64,000 nt of DNA from assembly GCF_020520425.1 (NCBI RefSeq), contig NC_079491.1:110732652-110796651 (forward strand), written 5' to 3'. Within the stretch, counting starts at the first letter, position 1, and every line of letters begins with the position of its first letter. This document shows positions 1 through 11,879 of the stretch, piece after piece. This DNA comes from Spinacia oleracea (taxonomy: Eukaryota; Streptophyta; Magnoliopsida; Caryophyllales; Amaranthaceae). Under the pieces are notes generated by a model, which saw nothing but the letters and a program-made list of their open reading frames with translations, did no database searches and had not been told where the DNA came from. The translations under genes and the position numbers were made by a program.

Positions 1-460
1 TCTTTGGATCCTCAAAACCTTCAGGTTGTGTCATAAACACAGTTTCTGTTAAAACGCCGTTTAAGAAAGCAGTTTTGACATCCATCTGCCATATTTCGTA
101 ATCGTAATATGCAGCGATTGCTAACATTATCCGAATAGACTTTAGCATTGCAACTGGTGAAAAGGTTTCATCGTAATCCACACCGTGGACTTGCTTGTAA
201 CCTTTTGCAACCAATCTAGCTTTGAAAACTTCAAGTTTCCCATCCTTGTCCTTTTTCAGTTTGAAAACCCATTTGCTTCCAATGGCTTGGTAGCCATCTG
301 GCAAATCGACCAAATCCCATACTTGGTTTTCAGACATGGAGTCTAATTCAGATTGCATGGCTTCTTGCCATTGCTTGGAGCTAGGGCTCGTCATAGCTTG
401 TTTGTAAGTCGCAGGTTCATCACTTTCAAGTAATAGAACGTCATAGCTCTCGTTCGTCAG
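1..460 (-). pseudogene. copia1 reverse transcriptase, N-terminal part, cut by window edge
   Basis: The minus-strand frame reads through about 150 residues of the copia RT domain (RVT_2): a KWVFKLK segment, then KARLVAKGY, HGVDYDETFSPVA, and WQMDVKTAFLNG, which contains the first RT catalytic Asp. It ends at PEGFEDPK at position 1; the YVDD region lies outside the window. It should be fused to integrase in one polyprotein, but the integrase frame hits TGA at 441-443 while the RT frame continues one base offset, so a single-base indel near 440-480 separates them. RNA- and DNA-dependent DNA synthesis is the family role; this copy cannot make it without a frameshift. Confidence 0.9.
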
Positions 461-1545
461 AATACCTAATTAAGTACCTTTCCGGTTGAGATCTATATCT
501 TTGCGATCTACGCGGGGTAACATTTCTAGTTTGACCATGATTCTCACCAGATTCTTCTAAAGATCTCTGAGTTTCATCCTGAATGTCATCTTGAGCATTC
601 TCTAGAGTTTGTTGTTCGACTCGAATTTCTTCGTGGTCTACTTTTCTCCCACTTGTCATTTTGGAAATGTGATCTTTCTCCAAAAAGACACCATCTCGAG
701 CAACAAACACCTTGTTCTCAGATGTATTGTAGAAGTAATACCCCTTTGTTTCCTTTGGATAGCCCACAAGGATACATTTGTCCGATTTTGGATGAAGTTT
801 GTCTGAAATTAATCGTTTGACGTATACTTCACATCCCCAAATCTTAAGAAAAGACACATTTGGAGGCTTTCCAAACCATAATTCGTATGGAGTCTTTTCG
901 ACAGCTTTAGACGGAGCTCTATTTATAGTGAGTGCAGCTGTATTTAGTGCATGTCCCCAAAATTCTAATGGAAGTTTGGCCTGACCCATCATCGACCTGA
1001 CCATGTCTAGCAAGGTTCTGTTCCTCCGTTCCGACACACCGTTCCATTGTGGTGTTCCAGGAGGAGTCAATTCTGATAGAATTCCACATTCTTTCAGATG
1101 GTCATCAAATTCATAGCTCAGATATTCACCGCCTCTATCAGACCGCAGTGCCTTAATCTTCTTGCCTAATTGATTCTCTACTTCACTCTGAAATTCCTTG
1201 AATTTGTCAAAGGATTTAGACTTATGCTTCATTAGGTAGACATAACCATATCTACTGAAGTCATCAGTGAAAGTGATAAAGTAGCTGAAACCACCTCTAG
1301 CATTTGTACTCATTGGTCCACATACATCTGTATGGATTAAACCCAATAGTTCATTTGCTCTTTCTCCAACTTTAGAGAAAGGTTGCTTTGTCATTTTGCC
1401 AAGTAAACATGATTCGCATTTACCATAATCCTCTAAGTCAAATGGTTCTAGAATTCCTTCCTTTTGAAGTCTTTCTAAGCGTTTCAAGTTTATATGGCCT
1501 AATCGACAATGCCACAGATAGGTGAGATCTGAATCATGCTTTTTG
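441..1545 (-). pseudogene. copia1 integrase with GAG-pre-integrase zinc finger
   Basis: About 365 residues on the minus strand. The N-terminal HHCC zinc-binding part is visible as WHCRLGHINLKR followed by CESCLLGK. The catalytic core follows: HTDVCGPM carries the first Asp, FTDDFSRYGYVY and LRSDRGGEYLS the next conserved block, and the Glu lies in PQWNGVSERRNRTLL. The C-terminal part has the copia-type GYPKETKGYYFYN segment. Integrase joins the cDNA ends to host DNA. The first ATG in this frame (1487) is internal; the true product is a polyprotein continuous with gag-protease. A frameshift near 1540 separates it from protease and another near 450 from RT. Confidence 0.9.
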
Positions 1546-2806
1546 GCCTTTTGGTATTTATGTTATATACTTGTTTGTCGTGATCTAATAAATAAAGTCC
1601 ATTGACTAATCTAGCAGATCCATAAAACATCTCTTTAAAATAAAACGAACAACTATTGTCTTTTATTAAAAAGGAAAATCCCTTAGCATCTAAGCAAGAA
1701 ACTGAAATGATGTTTTTAGTAAGACTTGGAACATGGAAACATTCTTCCAGTTCCAAAACTAGCCCGGAGGGCAACGACAAATAGTAAGTTCCTACAGCTA
1801 ATGCAGCAATCCGTGCTCCATTTCCCACTCGTAGGTCGACTTCACCCTTGCTTAACTTTCTACTTCTTCTTAGTCCCTGTGGATTGGAACATAAGTGTGA
1901 GCCACAACCTGTATCTAATACCCAAGAAGTTGAATTAGCAAGTATACAGTCTATAACGAAAATACCTGAAGATGGAACGACTGTTCCGTTCTTCTGATCT
2001 TCCTTTAGCTTCAAGCAATCTCTCTTCCAATGCCCCTTCTTCTTGCAGTAGAAGCATTCGGATTCAGAAGTGGGTTGACTGACCTTCCTCTTTACAGATT
2101 TGGCGCCAGTTTGCTTAGTTGGGCTGGCCTTGTTGCCACCTTTCTTAGCATTCCTCTTCTTTCCAGATTTCTTGAACTTGCCCCCACGCACCATAAGCAC
2201 ATCCTGCTTATCACTTTTGAGCGTCTTTTCAGCGGTCTTCAGCATACCGTGAAGCTCAGTGAGCGTTTTGTCCAGACTATTCATACTGTAGTTCAGTTTG
2301 AACTGATCATACCCGCTATGAAGAGAATGGAGGATGGTGTCTATAGCCATTTCCTGAGAAAATTGCTGATCCAGCCGACTCATATTCTCAATGAGTCCAA
2401 TCATTTTGAGAACATGTGGACTTACGGGCTCGCCTTTCTTAAGCTTGGTCTCAAGAATTTGCCTATGAGTCTCGAATCTTTCGACTCGAGCCAGATCTTG
2501 GAACATGTTCTTCAACTCACTGATGATTGTGAAAGCATCTGAGTTGATGAACGTTTTCTGCAGATCCGCACTCATGGTGGCGAGCATTAGACATTTCACA
2601 TCCTTGTTGGCATCAATCCAACGATTGAGGGCTGCCTGAGTGACCCCGTCGCCTGCGGCTTCGGGCATCGCCTCTTCTAGGACATACTCATTTTCTTCCT
2701 GCATAAGAACTATTTGCAAGTTCCTTTGCCAGTCAAGGAAGTTTTTCCCGTTCAACTTCTCCTTTTCGAGAATTGATCGAATGTTGAATGAATTGTTGTT
2801 TGCCAT
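1499..2806 (-). pseudogene. copia1 Gag and aspartic protease
   Basis: I chose the ATG at 2806 (MANNNSFNIRSILEKEKLNG) because that is where Gag homology starts; an upstream in-frame ATG at 2848 would add 14 non-conserved residues. Residues about 1-230 are Gag (UBN2-type, with FLDWQRNLQIVL near the N-terminus). A Lys-rich stretch leads to a CCHC zinc knuckle, CFYCKKKGHWKRDC (CX2CX4HX4C). Protease follows with the active-site motif LDTGCGSH. The frame ends at a stop at 1499, reached only because of a one-base frameshift near 1540: the neighbouring frame continues through the HHCC finger into integrase. Roles: capsid formation, RNA binding and polyprotein cleavage. Confidence 0.9.
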
Positions 2807-3576
2807 ATTAAAACTACAATTGAAAAGAATAAACAAATAAATAACCATTCACAGTTTCTCTTAATAAACTTAAATTCTAGCATACATGCATAATTCAATG
2901 TTTATTAAGCATTTTATTCAAGTTATGTGTTCCGGCAGGTGTGAATAAAATGATTCCAAGATCCTAAAATCATTGAAGAACTAAGCACAGTTTGTCGACT
3001 TAATCCTAAAACATCTTAGGTAAGCAAAAGCCTTTTGCTAATAGTCTAGAAACTATTCTTGGTTGATAGGTACGTCTAAGAACTTATTAGGTAAACCTAT
3101 CGATTTTGCCACGACATAAAAGGACTCCTTACTTATATCGTTGAGTTTCACCAAAACTAACATGTACTCACAATTATTTGTGTACCTTGCCCCTTTAGGA
3201 CCAATAAGTAACACCTCGCTGAGCGAAAACTATTACTAGATTGATGTAAAGGATATCCAAGCAAGTGTATATTTTGGCATGGCACCTTATAACTCAATTT
3301 TTAGGTTTGGAACTTTAAGGCTTTTACTATGTTGGTTAGATTTTAAGTGAACTAAAATCCTTAATCATGCAACATAATCAAGCCACAATCTCATGCATAA
3401 TTAAGACATATTTAAAGCAATAAATAACTTAAAGCATGCATAAGATAAATGTGATCTAGTATGGCCCGACTTCATCTTGAAGCTTCAACTTCAAAGTCCG
3501 TCTCGAAAATCTCCGTGGGAGGCACCATTTTCTTCAAATAGGATAAGCTATAATTAAAACTAATTACAACTATTTG

Positions 3577-3659
3577 ATGGTACGCAGACCATATTTGAAT
3601 TGAAAAACGACTTTGGTACTTTAGACCAATTACATTCAAATTAATGGTACGCAGACCAT
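3577..3659 (-). repeat. Duplicated inverted-repeat module in the copia leader
   Basis: The 16-bp sequence ATGGTACGCAGACCAT occurs at 3577-3592 and 3644-3659. Each copy has self-complementary ends (ATGGT/ACCAT). The pair recurs in element C (30384-30399 and 30451-30466) and its second copy (50813-50828 and 50880-50895). Conservation in three leaders suggests an RNA role such as packaging or dimerisation, which is inference. Confidence 0.6.
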
Positions 3660-4244
3660 ATTTTTTATCCTATTTGGGCCATACTAGTCACTTCATAACC
3701 TGCAAAACAGTACATATACAATATATACCATTCACCCATTCATTATCATGAATGGCCCACATAGCTGGTTAGTAAAACACATTATGCATCACGTAAACAT
3801 TTGCAGCAATTATTCAAGGGCACCAATAATCTACCAATTATTCAGTCCTTATTAATTCTAATCAAGTTGTTTTAACCTTAAGGATTTGTAGACCTAATCA
3901 AGAGTTTATGACTAAAAGCGCTCCCACTTAAACCAATAAATTCATATGCTTTACTAATTTTAAACATAAAAATGTATTTCTAGTCTAACCGGAAACATAC
4001 AAATTTAATTAAAATTTAAAGCTCATATAAATTTATAATTGAATCCAAAAAGTTTAATTTAATTTCAGTCGTATTTAAATTAATTCATGATTTTAATTTT
4101 AGTAAAATAATTAGAATAAATGAAATTTATTATAATTACAATATTCAAAATTAAAATCCAAGAAAATAATTTAAATTATTAATTTTAAAATTAATTAAAA
4201 TTACGTAAACTGAAAATTTCAAATTAAAATTTCAAAACGATCTA

Positions 4245-4900
4245 ATCGCAACGCAAACACCTCACGCATCACACGCCCATGGGCCACACGCACACAGCCA
4301 TCGCTGGCCATGTGCGCGCAGCCCATGCGCTGCGTCGCATAGCTGCTGCTTCTACCCTTCGCAAGCCATCGCGCGAGCTGGTGCTCGCTGCGCGCGTGCC
4401 AGCGCTCGATGCACGCGAGCATGTGCTCGCTGCGCGCGCGCCAGCGCTCGATGCACGCGAGCCATCGCTCGCTGCGTTCGCTCGCTAGCGCTCGCTGCAC
4501 GCGGGCCAGCGCTCGCTTCGTGCACTCGCCAGCGCATGATGTGCGCGCTCGCTAGCGCTCGCTTGGTGTGAGCCAGCGCTCGCTGCGCGCGGCATCGACG
4601 CTGGGCGCAGCACTCGTGGCACGCGAGCTTGCGCTCGCTGCGCGCGAGGCTGCGCGCGCTTGCGCGAGGCAGTGCGCGTTGTGGCGCAGCTCGCTTGCTG
4701 CCCACACGCGACTGCCGTGCCTTGCCTTCGCCCATGCCCATTCGTCCATTGCTCATAGCCCACGACACAAGGCAGGGCTGCTGCCTTGTGCTCGTGCACC
4801 ATGCCCTTGCTCATTGCATTCGTGCCGCATGGGCGACGAGCTCCCTTGCTCGTCGTCACATGCCCGCACTATACAACACCCCTTAAGGGTTACACGTAGC
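4245..4900. repeat. GC-rich degenerate tandem repeat island in copia1 leader
   Basis: A sharply bounded GC- and CpG-rich block inside AT-rich leader. It is built of short degenerate repeats around GCGCTCGCTGCGCGC and GCGCTCGATGCACGCGAGC. Low stop-codon density makes overlapping open frames on both strands, but they show only repetitive Ala/Arg/Ser-rich peptides and no domain. I treat them as non-genes. Confidence 0.7.
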
Positions 4901-5648
4901 GTCCATTGCTTTGTGCGTGCAAGTTATATGAACGAATCGCATAAAATTTAAAAAATTTATACTTAAAATTAATGACAAATTAATAAATAATATTAATTTC
5001 ATAATTTTAGGGCGAAAAATCGAAAATTTATTATTCAATTGATTTCCGATTATCATGGATTCAAATCTAGGTCATAAAAATTTAAAATTTATCATAAATT
5101 TACAATTTTTATGGTGGTTTTTAATCATAGGTATCTAATTAAATTATAATTAATTATGAAAATCAAATTAATTCTAAATTATTCTAATTTTCAACAAATT
5201 AATCATAATTACAAATTAGATTGCATAATTAACAAGGCTAGGCATTCAAACTTGTTAAACATATACAGTAGGGCAATCAAAAATTCAAGATTTATCAACA
5301 AGAATCGCAAATATTTAATTTAACATCTTAAATTTACGAAATTTTGCATTCGAAAAACTAAAACCTTCGAAAAGTCATAGTTAGGCTTCGAATTTGAGAA
5401 TTCTGGGTTCGGTAGAAAAACATTATTTTTGTCAAAATTTTAGAATGCCTTTTACATGCGGAATTGACACAAAAATCACTCGATTTGGATGAGTAACGAA
5501 GAAACTGCCGAATAACTGCGTACGTATAATTAAATAAACGCAATTTGCAATTAATTAACAATTACGAAAATTAATCACCCCTTTTAATTCTTGCAAATTT
5601 GTAATATTTAATCATGTTTATGCAATTTAGATTATGAAAATAATAAGA

Positions 5649-5662
5649 GGCTCGTGATACCA
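5649..5662 (-). promoter_or_regulatory. copia1 primer binding site (tRNA-iMet type)
   Basis: On the minus strand TGGTATCACGAGCC begins one base after the LTR. It closely resembles the initiator-Met tRNA complement used by plant copia elements (TGGTATCAGAGC type), with an inserted C. Confidence 0.85.
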
Positions 5663-6016
5663 CTGTTAGGTTATGATACATATCACAATTCATAAATCAT
5701 GCGGAAACAACCATTAAGCCAGGAATACATATTATTTACACATAATCATATAGCATAGTCTAGAAGCATACTCTTTGTTGCGTGCCTTCCCTAGCTGCGC
5801 CCGAACCGAACAAGAACAAGTCTTTAGGACTCCAAGTGTCGTCCCTCCGTAGATAGTCCACAGCACGTCCGGATCCGCCTTAAGATTGACCAACTAGAAT
5901 CGCCCTTAAGGTACTAATAATTTCGGCACTTTTAGGCAAGGTATTTGACTGAATTTTTCTCTCAAATACTCACTTTGAATACTTGAAACTCGTTATAAAT
6001 TGTGAACCCAGGCCAC

Positions 6017-6025
6017 ATATTTATA
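6017..6025 (-). promoter_or_regulatory. TATA box in copia1 LTR
   Basis: TATAAATAT on the minus strand. The same box lies at the equivalent place in element C's LTR (28261-28269), so it is probably the U3 promoter of the family. Confidence 0.55.
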
Positions 6026-6404
6026 GGGGTATGGAAAGAGAATTGGAATCCTACTAGGATACGAATTAATTAAATTAGAATCCTAGTGGAACTCTTATTT
6101 AATTAATTTATCTTTTAGGATTAGGAATTTAATCATTAAACGAATTCTATACGCTTTAGGATTCGAGTAACACACTTCGAGTAATACGCTAGCACCGCAC
6201 GCAGGCCTTGCGGCCCACGCACAGCGCCAGCCCACTCGTCGCAGCCCCGCGCGCGCGCCCAAGCTTCGGCTGGGCCTGGCTTTTGCGTTGGGCCTGGTCG
6301 CATGCTTGGCGTGTGGTTGTTGCGCTTGGCTTGCTGGGCGATGGCCCGGCTTCGTGCTGGGCCTTTGTCTGGCAGGCCTCGTCCGATGCTAATTCGTACG
6401 ATGT

Positions 6405-6735
6405 GCTTCCGATTAAATTCTCGATTCCGGAATTCATTTCCGATACGAACAATATTTAATATTTCCGATTCCGGAATTAATTTCCGTTTCGAACAAATAT
6501 TTAATATTTCCGTTTCCGGAATTATTTTCCGATTCCGATAATATTTCCGATTCAGACAATATTTCCGTTTCCGGCAATATTTCCGATTCCGGCAATATTT
6601 CTATTTCCGATAATATTTTCCGATACGTACCATGTTTCCGTTTCCGGCAACATCTACGACTTGGATAATATTTATATTTCTGATACGATCCATATTTCCG
6701 TTTCCGGCAATATCATCGTTTCCGGAGTATTCATT
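6405..6735. repeat. U3 tandem repeat of TTTCCG(A/T)TTCCGG units
   Basis: About 20 degenerate copies of a 15-18 bp unit, roughly AATATTTCCGATTCCGGC, each with a TTCCGGAA-like half palindrome. The same array sits in the LTRs at 15600-15920, 19555-19850, 27535-27850 and 63895-64000, varying in copy number. Its position upstream of the TATA box suggests enhancer-like repeats; that is inference. Confidence 0.75.
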
Positions 6736-7247
6736 TCTTGCCTGTGACGATCTCAGCTCCCACCGAAACCAAGATCCGTCGATTCCGAATATCCATAGAT
6801 GGAGTATTTAATGCTATTAAATACTTGATCCGTTTACGTACTATTTGTGTGACCCTACGGGTTCAGTCAAAAGTAAGCTGTGGATTAATATCATTAATTC
6901 CACTTGAACTGAAGCGGCCTCTAGCTAGGCATTCAGCTCACTTGATCTCACTGAATTATTAACTTGTTAATTAATACTGAACCGCATTTATTAGACTTAA
7001 CATTGAATGCATACTTGGACGAAGGGCATTATTTCCTTCATCAAAGACCATAACCATCTACCTTTTAGCCCAAATAAAAAAAAAATTGAAGGATTTATGT
7101 TGGGGAGAAATCCCAAGCAAAAAGAAAAAAGAGAAAGAGAAAAGGGAGAGCGAAAAGAGCGAGCCATGAAATACTTAGCCCGTACCTCACAAAGTGCGAA
7201 ATTTACCCAAGTAAACGAAGGAAAAGAATTGAGTCAACCAATCCAAA

Positions 7248-7550
7248 TCATGCCACAAAACTACATAAGGTTCTACGATGTCTACCCTTTCCAATCCTTA
7301 TGTTCTTAGACGCCTTCGCTCTGGGGCCCCTGTTCAGCTCATTTAACCCATCCATGTTCTCATTACCATAACCCAAGAAACCATTACCTCGACTCTTGTT
7401 CTTGAACTTGTTGTCAACCGCAAACCACGCACGGCCATTGACACGTGCGTCATACCCGTTATTTCCAAATCCCAAACCTGCTCTTACACCACCATTAGCA
7501 TAATGACCATATAACTTGTTTGGATACATCCTTGAGCCGTCCCCATGCTA
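7248..7550 (-). pseudogene. Captured ECT/YTH-family gene fragment in G2
   Basis: On the minus strand the frame from MYPNKLYGHYANGG reads about 93 residues, including FGNNGYDARVNGRAWFAVDN and ENMDGLNELNRGPRAK. From memory of the family, this is the segment just N-terminal to the YTH domain in plant ECT proteins, cytoplasmic readers of N6-methyladenosine in mRNA; the YTH domain itself is not present. It lies antisense to the retroelement. The frame is still open here up to about residue 93, after which it runs into unrelated element sequence. A damaged copy lies at the equivalent place in G1 (44572-44836). It was probably captured once in the ancestor of the family. Confidence 0.72.
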
Positions 7551-7829
7551 CTCATCGCCTTGGTTGATGTAAACTCATGACACTAGCTTGAGGCTCCAAA
7601 TTTTGAGTCCTAGCAGATATAATCCTCGTGCTTACCTATACAAATTATCTTATCCCATTCAACCCACCTTTCAAACCGTCTTGAGTCACGAATAAAAAAG
7701 AAAACAAATGAAAAGTACAAAAAATAATAAATAATAAAAAAAAGCGAACTTTGCAAAGCGCCTCTAAAGTTAGTCTAAAAAGAAAAAGAAGCATTTAGCG
7801 CACCAAAAAAGATCCGCCCAGAAATCATT

Positions 7830-7884
7830 TTCAGCGCCCAGAGCTGGGCGCCGAAATCTTTAGCGCCCCAGCCTGGGCGTTGAA
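7830..7884. repeat. Paired GCGCCCAG/CTGGGCGC palindrome (G2 copy 1)
   Basis: Two adjacent palindromes, GCGCCCAGAGCTGGGCGC then GCGCCCCAGCCTGGGCG, separated by CGAAATCTTTA and flanked by TTCA/TGAA. The whole about 55-bp unit has dyad symmetry. Copies recur at 9926-9980, 11070-11121 and 13084-13140 in G2. Confidence 0.8.
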
Positions 7885-9925
7885 TCTCTCTGCTTGCTAA
7901 AAATTTGTCCAGAAGTGCTCGTCATTTTATCCGCACATACACGGAACAATAACGAACACTTGGAGGGGTACAACACGTATTCAAATATACGTACAAAAAA
8001 AACACATGAAAAGATTTTTGTGCTAATACATGTACTTAAAATATATAAAACAAATTTTTGGCTTACGGCAAGGCAGCAGATTAAAATAATAATAAACTTC
8101 ACTTATTCTACCGTTTCAAATAATATGTTTCCACCTCAGAACGTACTTATTTAAAATCGCATTCTAAGAAACCATTTTCTGGCTAAGAACTACACAAGAC
8201 CTGATTCCAAATTAAATCTATTTAAGGCGGATACGTAGGCAATCCATGATTCGGTCCAACCAATTTGCAAAAATATTAAAGCCTATAGAATAACAAGAAT
8301 AAGAAATAAAGTCCCTTATTGAAATTTAATTACTTGCAATCCAAGTCGAAAGAAAAATTTAAGTCAAAGGAAGAATCCAAGTCATCAAGATGCCAAAATG
8401 AGCACACATCGAAGAAGAATAATAAGGGCACGTACCCTTGCCAGAAGGAGCACTCACACTCCTAGACACTTAGCCAAGACTCAAAAGATCGCTTCGCCTC
8501 AATTGAATGGGGGCTAGCGCAAGCGTCCATGACCTCTAAAGTACTCGACTTGACCCTCCCTAAAGCGAACTAACTCACTTAAAGACCTTCTTTCACCACT
8601 AGACATAGTCGTTCGCTTAAAAACCTTCTTTCACCACTAGACACAGTCATAATCGCCAACAAGTAGTAAAGGCAGTAAGCTTGCAATAAAAAGGATTGTT
8701 CTACGGCATCGCCCTATCGTTCCTTCGAACTCAGGGCACCCGTTCATGGTAATTCAAATGCTTGCTAATCCCCTTTGAAAAAAATCAGACATTGTCAATA
8801 GGACTTAGCACTTAACCAAGGCTCACCCTACTCAGACATATGACACGGGCATCTAAAATCGAAATCTAAAAGCATCATTAATGGGAAGACATAATAGCAA
8901 CTGGGGGCTAAAAAATTGAAATGAAAGAGCTAGGGAAAGAACTAAGTATACTTTGACCTTTTGTACAGACATACACCAAGTAAATCTAAGTCAATTTGAA
9001 AACGGTTTATGTTCCCACAATTCTGGAAAAGATGGCCCTAAAAGCCTAAAGCATATGCCAAACGGGCACAAGTAATATCTTGATGCTTGCACCCTGGCTT
9101 CCAGCAAATCCTTAGACAGCATTCCAAAAATCGTAACAGTATTTTGATTCACTCATGTAATCCTGTACGAACTCTTCTGTAAGTCAACTTACTTAGGACA
9201 CCTCGGACTGTACACAGTAGGATTCGGATTTTAAATAATTTTCAAATAATTTTCAAAGACTTTTTCGAACATAATGCAGTGTCGTTGGTTTAAGCTAAGT
9301 ATGTTGCAAGTGAGTCAAAAGATTTCTAAATATGATTATGAGTAAAGGAAGGCACCTAGCTTTTGGTCAAAGGCACACTTTAACATGTGACTACCTTGAC
9401 CATGGCAATGTCGCACAATACGACATTTACAGGAAAAGTAGCAAATCACTACTCGAACGTACCTCGCACTAAACGAGTCTGGTTCAAACTATTCATGATA
9501 CATGTCACCATGAATACATAAAAACGTATGCCAAGCATTATAGCACCAAGCCAATCCCGTAGCTGCAATTGGGGGCTTGAGAAAAACACTCTAAAAGTGC
9601 TCGAAATGACAATTTTATCGCAAATTCTCGATGCTGATGCTATACACACGTAATAGGGGCACAATCCTAAGCTTTAATCGTGTAAAACGAACCTTAGAAT
9701 GGCTACAACCCCTCCCAATTTCTAAAGCACTACTTAGAATATATAAAGTCACCCCACTATCAAGGGTAACTGAAAATCGCGAGTCACCAAAACTCCGATC
9801 AAACCACTGCACATAACGCTCACCCTATAAAGCGCCTGTTACACAGTCTACATCGTTCCAAAGCAAAAGCGAAAGAAAAAAAACAAATCAAAAAAAAACT
9901 GTCAAAATTCTGCCCATAAATCATT

Positions 9926-9980
9926 TTCAACGCCCAGAGCTGGGCGCCGATATCTTTAACGCCCCAGCCTGGGCGCTGAA
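9926..9980. repeat. Paired palindrome (G2 copy 2)
   Basis: Same architecture as 7830-7884: ACGCCCAGAGCTGGGCGC, spacer CGATATCTTTAA, then CGCCCCAGCCTGGGCGC. The corresponding unit is missing from G1 near 42270, where the flanks are joined. Confidence 0.8.
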
Positions 9981-11069
9981 TCTTTCTGCTAGCCATGTTT
10001 TGCCCAGATATAAAAATAAGAAAAAAAACACCTATGAATCCTCGCATCGAACGAAGTAATAAGCCGTGCAAACCCACGCAGAAGGTGCAACACTTGTTCG
10101 AGCACCTGAACGAGGCGTGATGAAGTACTCCAATGCAAAAAATAATAATGATATCCCAACACCTGGAGAAATGTTCTAATACATGCGGTTAGGCCACACA
10201 AGCCTACGTCGCACCATAAGTTCAACTATCCCACGATACAAGTCTAAAAAAAAGAGAGTAAGGCATATTTCACTAATGCGGTCACGACCAAAGAGCATGT
10301 GTAAAAGAGGCAAAGACTACTTATCGCCCAAATTCAAAATGCAAGCCCCACGACTCCTATATTAAGGATTAAAGGTAGCGAAATATTACCTACCACGGAA
10401 GGGATAGCTCGCACCTACACGAGCGGAACCCCAAGGCATCTTTCTCGAAAGAACCTACAAAAATCGTACGCCAAAAGGAAGCATCCCAACATGCATACTT
10501 GGGGGCTCCAAGCTACGAAACAACCATAGCAAAATAAAAAAATCTCGAAGCAAATGTTTGAACAATTGAAAGGGCACGATGTTTGAGCCCACTTCATGAA
10601 TGGGCCTGAACCCTATCAAGCTTCTAAGCAAACTATTCAAAATCAGTCATTGCTCAAAAAAAAATGATTCAAGCAAACTGATTAATGGACCGCACACAAC
10701 GGCCATTCTATGAACGCTCGTTCGCACATACATATCATCATTCTAAGTATCGAACATTTACGAACGCATTCAAAAGGAAAAAATATATACAAGAGTGATC
10801 AAAATCTTACGCCTCAAGGTATGTTCCTCGGGCCACATAGACTCGCCCAACTATTGCAATAACTGTACGCCTTAAGAGCAACAGTTCCTTAAAATAATCG
10901 CCCCAAAGTGACAGGCACCGTAGTCCACCAATCGGCTACGGCTTCTCGAGAAAATCATCACGTTCTAAAAAAAAACAAAAGAAAAGAGAATACATAGAAC
11001 TTCCAAGTGAAATAAACGAAAAAACAAGAGACCAACTGTGTCATCAAAAAACCAGCCCAAACAACACTT

Positions 11070-11121
11070 TCAAACGCCCCACCTGGGCGTGAATTATTTC
11101 AACGCCCAGGCCTGGGCGCCA
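11070..11121. repeat. Paired palindrome (G2 copy 3)
   Basis: ACGCCCCACCTGGGCGT, a spacer, then ACGCCCAGGCCTGGGCGC. It corresponds in position to 40892-40948 in G1, next to the shared sequence ACTGTGTCATCAA. Confidence 0.78.
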
Positions 11122-11879
11122 AAAATGAACCCTGGCTCAAAAAAGGCCCTAACTTCTACTGGGCCCTACCATATTTATTCGAATTGAAATTTGCCGATTC
11201 CTTTACTGAAAGTCGCACCTCACGACTTTGTTAAGAGTAGCACACCACTACAAAGATCGCTCGCACTTACGAGCACGATCCCAAACGCGATCAAGGACAT
11301 TACAGAATGCGTATCCCCAAGGAACCTCTTTGACAAGAAATGACCGTCAAGCACGAATGCTTGGGGGCTCGAAAGAAAATATATATTATGCAAACTTAAG
11401 ACAATATTCCCAGACTACGTTGTACGAAGTCCCGTGTTTGGATGTCTCAAAAAATCAAACCGGTTTACGACCTCAAGACAAAGGTCGCCGTTGATATTTA
11501 TACATAGTCCCCTAATCAAAGACCGAATAGTGGCAAAATTGAGCCGTAAACACTAGCTCAAAACCATGAAAGATGATGACCACGAGACAATGGTCCGTCT
11601 AAGCACGTTGTCAACCCACATTCAGGTTGCAACTAAATCTGAGCATCCCTCGAAAGAAAATAAATTCTTAAAAAAAACAAAAACAGGGTTCGCCCACCCT
11701 CAGCGGGCGGGGTCTGCGTCACAAACCGCGTAGGTCCTTATTTTCAAAAAATAAAACAAATTTCAAAATAGACTCGTCCACTTTTATCGGACGGGGTGTC
11801 CACCCTTAGCGGATAGGCTCGCCATCTTTAGCCGGCGGGGTCTGCGCCACTAACCGCGCAGGTCCTTAGTCGCTGCAGC

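Larger units (their letters stand above)
2807..5648 (-). other. copia1 leader (5' untranslated region), about 2.8 kb
   Basis: Non-coding sequence between the PBS and gag. It aligns by eye with the leader of element C (28642-31130) and its second copy (49040-51590). It is very AT-rich except for a GC-rich block at about 4245-4900. I see no conserved coding frame. It contains the duplicated inverted repeat at 3577-3592 and 3644-3659. Confidence 0.75.
1..7040 (-). mobile_element. copia1: Ty1/copia retrotransposon, 5' LTR to mid-pol
   Basis: Read on the minus strand the order is 5' LTR (7040-5664), primer binding site (5662-5649), a leader of about 2.8 kb, gag-protease, integrase, then reverse transcriptase running off position 1. 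Protease-integrase-RT order defines Ty1/copia. The pol frame is broken at least twice (near 1540 and 450), so this copy is defective. Its LTR ends directly against G-family sequence at 7041, so it inserted into the G2 element; the 3' LTR and matching target duplication are outside the window. The leader is unusually long for a copia element and carries a GC-rich island and a repeated inverted repeat. Confidence 0.93.
5664..7040 (-). repeat. copia1 5' LTR, 1377 bp
   Basis: Bounded by TGAAGGAAAT at its 5' end (7040) and CCTAACA at its 3' end (5664), giving TG...CA. It matches the LTRs at 14846-16228 and 27231-28626. A TATA-like TATAAATAT lies on the minus strand at 6025-6017. U3 contains the TTTCCG tandem repeat at about 6405-6735. 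Confidence 0.92.

Noticed and set aside
2030..2542. 170-residue plus-strand frame
   Set aside because: Antisense shadow of copia1 gag.
4219..4951. Several long overlapping open frames on both strands in the GC-rich leader island
   Set aside because: They arise from low stop density in a CpG-rich tandem repeat, overlap in many frames and encode only Ala/Arg/Ser-rich repeats. Equivalent regions in element C do not keep the frames.
5649..5662. Possible tRNA-Met gene fragment
   Set aside because: Only the 3' tRNA complement is present, placed next to an LTR: it is a primer binding site.
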